From NCBI GenBank assembly GCA_020632915.1, contig JACKEP010000037.1:1-37596 (forward strand): DNA of 37,596 nt, read 5' to 3'. Positions 30,158 to 37,596 of this stretch are shown here, one piece after another; position 1 is the stretch's first letter, and every line of letters begins with the position of its first letter. Position numbers and translations under genes: made by a program. This stretch comes from Alphaproteobacteria bacterium (GTDB lineage: Bacteria; Myxococcota_A; UBA796; GCA-2862545). Under the pieces are notes generated by a model. The model made no database searches and had not been told where the DNA came from. It saw only the letters and a program-made list of their open reading frames with translations.

Positions 30158-33100
30158 TCACTGCACGATCTGCACCCGCGCGTTCATCTCGGGGTGGGAC
30201 ACCCCACCCAGCGACCACCACGTCCAGCTCGGCTGGGGCGACTTGAACGTCCAGTAGTTGTTGTACAGCGGACCGAACGAGCTGCTGTTCACCAGGCTCT
30301 GGCCCGAGACCAGGCCGAACTGGTCGTAGTGGTAGCGATAGACCTGCACCGACATGTCCACGGCGCGCGTCGTCCACTCCACCTCGTAGTGCTTGTTGCC
30401 GTAGCGCGCGACGCTGGCCTCCATCCGGTAGGTGATGTCCATGTCCACCTTGCCGTCGCCGTTGGCGTCCTCGTCCGTCGCCAGCACGATGCCCGTCAGC
30501 GGCTCGCTGAGGTCGACGTCGTCGTAGCGGGTGCCGTTCTCGAACACGATGTCGGCGGTGAGGCGCTCGGCCTCGACGAGGTAGGTCTCGGTCGACACCA
30601 GCCGCAGCGTGACGGTGGAGTAGGCCGGGTACAGGAACAGCGACTTGGCGTGGCCGCCGGTGAACTCGAAGTCCCAGTACAGGTAGCCCCCCGTCAGCCG
30701 CCCGCCGGCCACCAGCGGCATCACGTCGCGCAGCAGGCTGGCCGGGTCGATGTCGACCTCGAACAGCTGGTGGGTGTCGCTGGCAGCAGCGAGCACGTGC
30801 CGGTCGTCGAAGCCGTCCTCGAAGATCGCCGGACCGTCCTTGAGGTAGAGCAGGGCGTAGAGGAACTCCTGCGGGTCGTCGAGCGCGTGCGTGCCGGTGA
30901 CGTCGTTCCACCAGGCGAGGACCAGGTCGCCGGGGTTGGCGAGCTCCTCGGCGGTGGCGTTCTCGTCGGAGTAGTCCTCGTAGGAGAAGTCCCGGTCGTA
31001 CAGGGCGCTGGCGAACTGCGACGCGATGCCCGCGATGTAGGCCTGCAGCTCCGGCGAGTAGGTCTCGGGCCGCGTGCTCGGGTCGAACAGCACGTCGAGC
31101 GGCGCGCCGGCAAAGGGCTCGGCCTCCACCACCACGTCGTACGGACCCACCAGCTGGTCCACCACGCTCCCAGCCTTGTGACCGAGGGAGCCGAGGTCGA
31201 TGTCCAGCGAGAAGTCGCGCAGCGCCATGCTCGCGGTCAGGTCGGAGGACGCCGTCTGGCCCCAGATGGCCGCGTCGGGCTGCAGCTCCCACGACCAGTC
31301 GATGTCGAAGGCCGTGCCCAGCGGGATCTGGTCGGGCAGGGTCATCGTGACCTCTGCCGGCAGCCACGCGTTGAGCGAGCCCGCGTCGACCTCGCCGTTG
31401 ATGTACAGCTCGAGCTCGCCGGTGGAGTGGATCGCCGGCAGCACCGACGGCAGCCCGGGCAGGTGGATGACGGTGTCGCCGTCGCCGTTCGTCGTGTCCC
31501 ACGAATGCACGTGGCTGACGTTGACGAGCACGTCCGACAGCGGGCCACTGTCGCCCTGGCGGGTCAGGCTCTGGCCCTCGGAGAGGAACGGCACGGTGAA
31601 CGCCGCCGTGAGGTTGTCGGCGTCGGTCAGGTCGACCTGCAGCGCGCGCTCGCTGAACAGGCCGGTGGTGTCGGTGGCGCGCACCGTCAGGTCGAGGACG
31701 GGCTGGGTCTCGTAGTCGAGCCACGTGCCGTCGGCGACGGTCAGGTGGCCCGACGTCGGGTCCATCGCGAAGGCGCCGTGGTCGTCACCGGCGGAGATGC
31801 TGTAGGTGATGGCGTCGCCCGCGTCCTGGTCGTAGGCCACGACCGCGGCCACGAACGTGCCGGCGACCGCGCCCTCGGCCACGCTGGCGTAGGACGATGA
31901 CACCGAGAACGTCGGGGCCTCGGGCACGTCGTGCAGCGTGACCACCAGCGTGGTGCTCAGCACCAGGCCGTCGTCGTCGGTGAGCGTGAGCGGGATGTCG
32001 AGCGTGGCGTCGTGCTCGAAGTCGAGGCCAGCGCCGTCGATCACCGTCAGGGTCCAGGTGACGTCGTCCCAGGCGAGCGTGTCGTCGAGGCCGGCGGCAG
32101 CCAGATCCGCGTCGATGCTGACCACGGTGCCGTCGGGGTCGGTGGCGACCACCTCGCCGACGACGGTGCCCGCCGGGGCGACCTCGTCGACGTCCAGGCC
32201 CGCCGTCTCGAGCACGGGCGGGATCTCGGTGTCGAGCGCGGTGCTCAGCAGCAGCACGGCGTTGCCGGCGCGGATCTGGTTCGCGTCCCCGTTCGCCGTG
32301 GTGACCAGGCCCTCGAAGTGCCAGGCGTCCTGGGCCACCTCGACGCGGCTCCCGGCCACGCCGGTGACCTCGAGGGTGTTGCGGCCGTCCGTGGCCCTGA
32401 GCACGTCGGTGGTGGCCAGCGTGAGCACCGCGGCGCTCCGCAGGTCGATGCGCTCGATCTGCGCGACGCGTCCACGCACCGACGTCAGGTCGAGGCTGGG
32501 CACGCCGTCGAGCGCCAGGGTGTCGTCGCCGCGCCCGCCGCGGACGCGCAGGAACGCCGCGCTGCCCACCACGAGCGTGTCGTCTCCCGAGCCGCCGGAC
32601 AGGGCGTCCGCCCCGCCCACGCCGCCGTCCACGACGTCGTCGCCGCGTCCGCCGGCCAGGGCGTCGTCGCCTGCCGTGCCGGTCAGCACGTCGTCGGCGG
32701 CGGTGCCGATCTGATCGAGCGCACTGCGCTGGTCGCGGCCGAACCACACCATCGCCCGGCCCGCGCCGCCGTCGGCGTAGCCCGAGCCGATCACGACGTC
32801 GTCGACGCCGTCACCGTCGACGTCCCCGTGGGCGACCTCGTCGATGTCGTCGGCCATGTCGATGGCGAAGCCGCCGATGCCAGCCGCCAGATCCGACAGG
32901 TGGACCGTCGCGCGCGCCGTGCTGCCGTACATCACGTAGAGCCGCGCGGGCACGTAGAGGTTGCCGAGCGCGGAGATGCCGAGGTCGTCGTAGCCGTCGC
33001 CGTCGACGTCACCGAGCGCCCACACGGCCAGGGGCGTGTACAGCGCCTGCGGGACGTCACTCACCACCTGAAAGCCGCCCTCGGCCGCCAGGTCGCTGCC

Positions 33101-36100
33101 GCCGTCGTAGGTCCCGGCGTAGCCACTCGGGTACACCCGCACGTCGGACAGGAGCCTGCCGTCGTCGGTGGGGTCGGGGCGCATGAGCACGTAGGCGAAC
33201 TCGGCGCGGCCGTCGCCGTCCAGGTCGCCGACACCGTTGGCCCCGGTGCCCAGGATGAGGCCCTCCCACGTGTCGTCCTGGGTGTCCCCATTGTGCGAGT
33301 AGCTGAAGCTCTCGTTGGGGAACGACGCGACGCGGGGACCGTCGTCCGATCCGACCAGATCTTCGGCCTCGGGATCGCCGTCGACGAGGTAGCCGCCGCC
33401 CGCGTGCACGAACTCGGGCTGGATGACGAGCTCGTCGTCGCCGTCGCCGTCGACGTCGCCGACCACGCGCACCGTGCCGCCGAAGTGCGACCAGAAGATG
33501 TCGTTGCCGGTGCCGGCGATGGTGCTCACGCCGTCGTCCGCCGACGCCGTCAGCAGCTGGACGGCCGACGGGGCGGTCGAGCCAGGCACCACGTAGGTCA
33601 GGCCCGAGTTCTCGCCGAGGGTGTCGACGTTCGGCGCGCCGATGAGCAGGTCGGCCAGCCCGTCGCCGTTGACGTCGCCGACGTCCAGGCCCATGCCGGC
33701 CAGGTCGCCGTCGTACAGGTGGTAGGTCTGGTTGACGATGCCCGCGGCGTAGTCGAGCGGGAACACGCCCTGGCGCCCGTCGACCACGAAGCCGGTCGTG
33801 CCCTCGACCGCGTCGGTCAGCGCGGTGCCCTCGGCCGTCACGCCCGAGATCACGTAGGTGCGGCCCGCCAGGTACTGCAGGGTGGCGGCGTAGGGCGCGG
33901 AGACGACGATGTCCTCCACGCCGTCGCCGTCGACGTCTGCCGAGCGGACCTGGGTGCCGAGACCGTCGCCGATCGGCGCCTCGAAGGCGGCGTCGAGGGT
34001 GCGACCCGCGCGCTGGGCAGCACAGGTGATCTGCGACGCCAGCGACGACGCGTCGCTGCAGATGGTGGCGTACGCGTCCCAGCCGCCGGACTGTCCGTCC
34101 CACGCCCAGCCGCCCGTGCCGGCAGCGACGTCGGACAGCTGCACGTCGGCACCGTCGGCACGTCCGTAGACCACGTAGAGGCGGCCGGCGGACGTCATGC
34201 CCTCCGGGGCGGCGTTCGGCGCGCCGATGCCCACCTCGGCGAAGCCGTCGCCGTCGAAGTCGTCGAAGACCGCGACCGAGCGACCCGCCCAGTCGGTGGC
34301 CGCCTCGCCGAACAGCGTCCACGTCGACGCACCGACGGTGGCGCTGCCGTCCGCGACCACGTCGTGAGCCGGGTAGCCCGACGCGAGCGGGCCGTAGAGC
34401 GCGCACGTCACCTCCTCACCGCCGGTGAGCACAGAGGTGTCGAACGTGGTGCCGGTCTCGGTCTGGACGACGCCGTCCACCGTCCAGGTGGCGGACAGGT
34501 CCGCGCCGTCGGCGCAGCCCTCGGTCCAGGTGACCGGACGGCACTCCAGCTGGTCGCCGACGCGGACCACCGCCAGCACCTGGGCGCCGACCAGGCAGCC
34601 CGAGGCCTCGATGCAGGTGCCGTCGCCGTCCTCGTCGGCGGTGCTGGTGTCGACGACGTAGGACGACGACAGCGCGGAGGCGTCGCCGTCGGCGGTCGAC
34701 GCCGTGACCTCGCAGGCGACGGCGTCGCCGACCGCGAGGCTGACGCCCGACAGGGTGGCGTCGGTGGCGTCCACCCACACGCCGTCGACCTGCCAGCGGT
34801 AGGACAGCGTGACCGCGTCGCCGTCGGCGTCGGACACGTCCGCTTCGCAGGTGAGCACGGCGCACGGCGACGTGGTGCCGGTCGCGACCACCGCGACGTC
34901 GGCGACCTGCGGCGCGGTGCCCGCGATGGCGACCGGGGTCGTCGATACGAGCCGCTGCTGGCCGTCGGCGACGACCTGGGCCACGCCCTGCCACACCTCG
35001 CCCGCCGCGGTGGCCGAGGCCGGCACGGTGGCGTCGTGCAGCGACGGCACCACGGCGCCGTCGCGCTTCCAGCCGTACGCCGTCACCGACGTCACCAGCG
35101 ACCCGGTGACCGTCAGCTCCAGGTCGTCGGTGGTGTGGGGCGCGCCCGGCGCGATGGCGGCGACCACGGTGCGCACGGTGTCGGCCAGCACGTTGCTGCG
35201 GTCGGCCTGCTGGCCTCGCCGCCAGACGGCCTGGAACCACACGGCGGTGCCGTGGGGGATCGACCGCGGGACCGTGACGGTGACGGTCGCCGCACCGGTG
35301 GCGTCGGTGGTGCGCACCGCGACCACCATCGGGCGCTCCAGATCGGTGCACAGCAGCGTGCTGGTGCCGTAGCAGGTGGGCGTGGCGTCGCCGGTGATGC
35401 TCGCGAGCAGGTACAGCGTGGCGTTGGCGCGGCCACCGGTGACCGTGAACGTCACCGGGGTGGCGCGCGCCAGCGTGGTGGCGTCGAGCTGGAACGGCGC
35501 GCCGTCGCAGACGCCATCCCCGTCGCGGTCGCCGTAGGTGTTGTCGCCGAAGCACGGGTCGACGTCGTCGCAGACACCGTCCCCGTCGGCGTCGTCGGCC
35601 GGGTCGCCCGGGCAGGCGTCGAGGGCGTCGCAGGTCCCGTCGCTGTCGCTGTCGGGCGCGCCGTCGTCGACCACGCCGTCGCAGTCGTCGTCGCGGCCGT
35701 CGCACTGCTCGACGGCGCCGGTGTGCACCAGGGAGCGGCCGTCGTCGCAGTCGCCCGCGTCCGCGACCTCGAGCGCGCGCGCATCGCAGGCCATCCGCTC
35801 GGGCACGTCGGCGCCGAGCCCGTCGCGGTCACGGTCGACGTACCAGGGCGTCTGACCGGTGGCGGACGGGTCGGCGTCGTCGGACAGGCCGTCGCAGTCC
35901 TCGTCGCGGTCGTCCGCGTCGCACACCTCGGGCAGGCCGGGGCTGCGGAGCGGGTCGCCGTCGTCGCAGTCGTCGGGCGCCGCGACGTAGCCCGGGGGCT
36001 GCTCGCACTGGGCGACGGTGTCGGCGGTGACGCCGTACAGGTCCCCGTCGACGTCGCGGTACCAGGTGAGCAGGCCGGTCGCGCCGCTGTCGGCGTCGTC

Positions 36101-37596
36101 GGCGACTGTGTTGCAGTCCTCGTCGAGGTCTTCGGCGTCGCAGACCTCGATGCCGCCCGGGTGGACCCAGTCGCGGGTGTCGTCGCAGTCGTCCCCCGTC
36201 GTGGCGTCGAAGGTGCCGCGCGGGTCGCAGGACCAGTCGCTGACGTCCGGATCGCCGAAGCCGTCGCGGTCGACGTCGGCGTACCAGACCGTCTGCCCGG
36301 TGGCGAACCAGTCGTCGTCGTCGGCGTCGCCCGAGCAGTCCTCGTCGACGTTGTTCGGGTCGCAGACCTCGGTGGCGCCGGGGTTGATGGCCCGCACGGC
36401 GTCGTTGCAGTCCGCCGGCCACTGGAACTGGACGTAGCCGACGGGCTGATCGCAGGCCTGGGTGGTGATGGGGGGCCCGGTGACGGCGTAGCCGTCGCCG
36501 TCCGCGTCGCGGTACCACGTGGTGCGGCCGACGGGGTTGGTGTCGGCGTCGTCGGCCACGCCGTTGCAGTTCTCGTCGACGTTGTCCGGGTCGCACGTCT
36601 CGGCGCTTCCGGGCTGGATGAGCGGGTCACCGTCGTTGCAGTCGCTGGCGTCGGCCACGTAGCCGCTGGGCGCGTCGCACTGAGTGACGGTGACGCTGCC
36701 GTCGCCGTAGGTGTCGACGTCGACGTCGGGGTGCCAGTCGAGGAGGCCGAGGGTGCCCTCGGGGTCGGCCTCGTCGGCGAAGCCGTCGCAGTCCTCGTCG
36801 ACGTCGTTCGGGTCGCACTGCTCGACCTCGCCCGGGTTGGCCGTGCGGTCGTCGTCGTCGCAGTCCGTGTGGTCGGCGACGTACCCGCTGGGCTGGTCGC
36901 AGGCGTAGGTGACCACGGCGATGTCGCCGTACAGGTCGCCGTCGACGTCGCGGTACCAGGCCGTGGCCGCGCGGACGTTCCGGTCGCCGTCGTCACAGTC
37001 GACACCCTCGATGACGCCGTCGCCGTCGCGATCGTAGTAGCCGTCGAAGATCTGCGCCTGGCCGAGGTCGAGCGCGCTGCCGTCGACGCCCGGGCTGCCG
37101 GCCAACAGGTCGTTGTAGCCGTCGCCGTTGAAGTCGCCGGCACCCAACGCACTGCCGAGCAGGTCGCCGTCGGCTCCGTTCGCGACGGCCGACGTGCGGG
37201 AGCCGAGCCCCGAGCTGCCCCGGTAGACGAAGATCCCGCCCGCGTCGTCGCCGTCCAGGTACTTGCCCACGGCGAGGTCGTCGTAGCCGTCGCCGTCGTA
37301 GTCCCCGACGCCCACGAGCACCTGGGCGTAGCCGGTGTGGTAGGCCGACGAGTACTCCTTGGTGCCGTTCATGCCCGAGGCGGAGCCCTTCCAGATGTAG
37401 ACGAAGTTGATGACGACGCTGCCGTCGGGCGCGCCGACCGCGACGTCGTCGTAGCCGTCGCCGTTCATGTCGCCGGCGCCGGTGACCTTCCAGCCGATGT
37501 GGTAGCCGGCGGCGCCCAGGTCGAAGCGGGCCTGGTAGCCGGGCGGGAGGATCGTCCCCCCGTGGTAGACGTAGGCTGCCCCTGCGTTCGCGTCGT
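30158..37596 (-). CDS. Giant adhesin-like protein, 5'-partial: FG-GAP, MopE, TSP3, shared module, Ig-like, FG-GAP propeller, RTX, cadherin-like, orphan C-terminal domain
   Basis: The frame is open through the right edge (~2478 residues seen), so the start lies beyond the window; the ATG at 37468 falls inside an FG-GAP repeat. In order there are three full FG-GAP loops plus part of another (to ~37050); six to seven MopE units (~36997-35660); TSP3 loops; the shared module with C-T-D-L (~35493-35126); Ig-like domains (~35126-34420); and seven FG-GAP loops (~34340-32740) forming a full propeller. Next come four RTX-type GG-x-G-x-D units (~32720-32510), two cadherin-like domains (~32220-31630; GTVVGEVVATDPDG, LDFEHDA, LDYETQP), and a ~485-residue C-terminal region rich in Tyr, Trp and Asp that I do not recognise. 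It is likely a Ca2+-loaded surface or secreted adhesin. The RTX units hint at type I secretion, but no secretion genes are here. Confidence 0.85.
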   Translation of the reverse strand, partial: DANAGAAYVYHGGTILPPGYQARFDLGAAGYHIGWKVTGAGDMNGDGYDDVAVGAPDGSVVINFVYIWKGSASGMNGTKEYSSAYHTGYAQVLVGVGDYDGDGYDDLAVGKYLDGDDAGGIFVYRGSSGLGSRTSAVANGADGDLLGSALGAGDFNGDGYNDLLAGSPGVDGSALDLGQAQIFDGYYDRDGDGVIEGVDCDDGDRNVRAATAWYRDVDGDLYGDIAVVTYACDQPSGYVADHTDCDDDDRTANPGEVEQCDPNDVDEDCDGFADEADPEGTLGLLDWHPDVDVDTYGDGSVTVTQCDAPSGYVADASDCNDGDPLIQPGSAETCDPDNVDENCNGVADDADTNPVGRTTWYRDADGDGYAVTGPPITTQACDQPVGYVQFQWPADCNDAVRAINPGATEVCDPNNVDEDCSGDADDDDWFATGQTVWYADVDRDGFGDPDVSDWSCDPRGTFDATTGDDCDDTRDWVHPGGIEVCDAEDLDEDCNTVADDADSGATGLLTWYRDVDGDLYGVTADTVAQCEQPPGYVAAPDDCDDGDPLRSPGLPEVCDADDRDEDCDGLSDDADPSATGQTPWYVDRDRDGLGADVPERMACDARALEVADAGDCDDGRSLVHTGAVEQCDGRDDDCDGVVDDGAPDSDSDGTCDALDACPGDPADDADGDGVCDDVDPCFGDNTYGDRDGDGVCDGAPFQLDATTLARATPVTFTVTGGRANATLYLLASITGDATPTCYGTSTLLCTDLERPMVVAVRTTDATGAATVTVTVPRSIPHGTAVWFQAVWRRGQQADRSNVLADTVRTVVAAIAPGAPHTTDDLELTVTGSLVTSVTAYGWKRDGAVVPSLHDATVPASATAAGEVWQGVAQVVADGQQRLVSTTPVAIAGTAPQVADVAVVATGTTSPCAVLTCEADVSDADGDAVTLSYRWQVDGVWVDATDATLSGVSLAVGDAVACEVTASTADGDASALSSSYVVDTSTADEDGDGTCIEASGCLVGAQVLAVVRVGDQLECRPVTWTEGCADGADLSATWTVDGVVQTETGTTFDTSVLTGGEEVTCALYGPLASGYPAHDVVADGSATVGASTWTLFGEAATDWAGRSVAVFDDFDGDGFAEVGIGAPNAAPEGMTSAGRLYVVYGRADGADVQLSDVAAGTGGWAWDGQSGGWDAYATICSDASSLASQITCAAQRAGRTLDAAFEAPIGDGLGTQVRSADVDGDGVEDIVVSAPYAATLQYLAGRTYVISGVTAEGTALTDAVEGTTGFVVDGRQGVFPLDYAAGIVNQTYHLYDGDLAGMGLDVGDVNGDGLADLLIGAPNVDTLGENSGLTYVVPGSTAPSAVQLLTASADDGVSTIAGTGNDIFWSHFGGTVRVVGDVDGDGDDELVIQPEFVHAGGGYLVDGDPEAEDLVGSDDGPRVASFPNESFSYSHNGDTQDDTWEGLILGTGANGVGDLDGDGRAEFAYVLMRPDPTDDGRLLSDVRVYPSGYAGTYDGGSDLAAEGGFQVVSDVPQALYTPLAVWALGDVDGDGYDDLGISALGNLYVPARLYVMYGSTARATVHLSDLAAGIGGFAIDMADDIDEVAHGDVDGDGVDDVVIGSGYADGGAGRAMVWFGRDQRSALDQIGTAADDVLTGTAGDDALAGGRGDDVVDGGVGGADALSGGSGDDTLVVGSAAFLRVRGGRGDDTLALDGVPSLDLTSVRGRVAQIERIDLRSAAVLTLATTDVLRATDGRNTLEVTGVAGSRVEVAQDAWHFEGLVTTANGDANQIRAGNAVLLLSTALDTEIPPVLETAGLDVDEVAPAGTVVGEVVATDPDGTVVSIDADLAAAGLDDTLAWDDVTWTLTVIDGAGLDFEHDATLDIPLTLTDDDGLVLSTTLVVTLHDVPEAPTFSVSSSYASVAEGAVAGTFVAAVVAYDQDAGDAITYSISAGDDHGAFAMDPTSGHLTVADGTWLDYETQPVLDLTVRATDTTGLFSERALQVDLTDADNLTAAFTVPFLSEGQSLTRQGDSGPLSDVLVNVSHVHSWDTTNGDGDTVIHLPGLPSVLPAIHSTGELELYINGEVDAGSLNAWLPAEVTMTLPDQIPLGTAFDIDWSWELQPDAAIWGQTASSDLTASMALRDFSLDIDLGSLGHKAGSVVDQLVGPYDVVVEAEPFAGAPLDVLFDPSTRPETYSPELQAYIAGIASQFASALYDRDFSYEDYSDENATAEELANPGDLVLAWWNDVTGTHALDDPQEFLYALLYLKDGPAIFEDGFDDRHVLAAASDTHQLFEVDIDPASLLRDVMPLVAGGRLTGGYLYWDFEFTGGHAKSLFLYPAYSTVTLRLVSTETYLVEAERLTADIVFENGTRYDDVDLSEPLTGIVLATDEDANGDGKVDMDITYRMEASVARYGNKHYEVEWTTRAVDMSVQVYRYHYDQFGLVSGQSLVNSSSFGPLYNNYWTFKSPQPSWTWWSLGGVSHPEMNARVQIVQ
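32510..32720 (-). repeat. RTX-type Ca2+-binding nonapeptide array
   Basis: Units DDVLTGTAGDDALAGGRGDD, VDGG, DALSGGSGDDTL and VRGGRGDDTL fit GGxGxDxL with one spacing irregularity (an inserted VGGA). The array is short, four to five turns, and lies between the FG-GAP propeller and the cadherin-like domains. Confidence 0.7.
35660..36997 (-). repeat. MopE-type metal-binding motif array in right-edge protein
   Basis: Six clear units (DCDD/DCND ... PG..E.CD...DEDC/DENC) and one degenerate first unit in which the second half is missing (DCDDGDRNVRAATAWYRD). Linkers YRDVDGDLYGD and CDQPSGYV recur. Several units carry EVCDPNNVDEDC variants not seen in the other giant protein. Confidence 0.75.

Overview
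The window is uniformly GC-rich DNA with about 13 protein genes, almost all for secreted, lipoprotein or surface proteins. Long tandem arrays of MopE-type metal-binding motifs, thrombospondin type 3 (TSP3) Ca2+ loops and FG-GAP/VCBS propeller repeats, a TIGR02147-like regulator, a choice-of-anchor A domain, a lipoxygenase and a retinol-saturase-like oxidoreductase together suggest a Myxococcota-like ('deltaproteobacterial') genome, probably environmental. This is inference: no marker gene is present. I see no rRNA, tRNA, CRISPR, IS element or phage gene.

Layout. 3-1166 (+) is the end of a secreted protein with two copies of a six-cysteine domain. 1227-3605 (-) is a beta-strand-repeat surface protein. 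3909-4910 (+) is a two-HTH regulator whose probable promoter overlaps a palindrome. 5022-8948 (+) is a VCBS / choice-of-anchor A / CBM2 cellulose-binding protein. 9019-10845 (+) is a lipoxygenase with changed iron ligands. 10963-17385 (-) is a 2140-residue lipoprotein with two propellers, MopE repeats and an inserted C-type lectin domain. 17706-21446 (+) is a lipoprotein with Ig-like domains and an RCC1-like region. 21468-23069 (-) is an FAD-dependent RetSat/CrtI-type oxidoreductase. 23184-24542 (-) is an AAA_14/DUF4143 ATPase preceded by two matching inverted repeats, and 24615-25406 (-) is a TPR-like protein. 25521-27053 and 27130-28623 (+) are tandem paralogous secreted proteins with duplicated promoters. 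28636-29091 (-) is a small exported protein and 29237-30121 (+) a lipoprotein. 30158 to the right edge (-) is a giant adhesin-like protein with FG-GAP, MopE, TSP3, Ig-like, RTX and cadherin-like parts and an unrecognised C-terminal domain.

How it fits together. Most products look like modular ectodomains. A roughly 110-residue module, usually directly after TSP3 loops, recurs in four otherwise unrelated proteins, with a variant at the end of the two tandem paralogs. Propeller-type repeats occur in multiples of seven (14, 7, 7, 7 and 14 RCC1-like), as expected for seven-bladed propellers. Convergent gene pairs are separated by strong GC hairpins, and several genes share a TTGnnn-N17-TACCGT type promoter. 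The most unusual items are the lipoxygenase ligand set (His, His, His, Asp and a C-terminal Tyr in place of Ile), the recurring module, the operator-like pair before the ATPase, and the orphan C-terminal domain of the right-edge giant.
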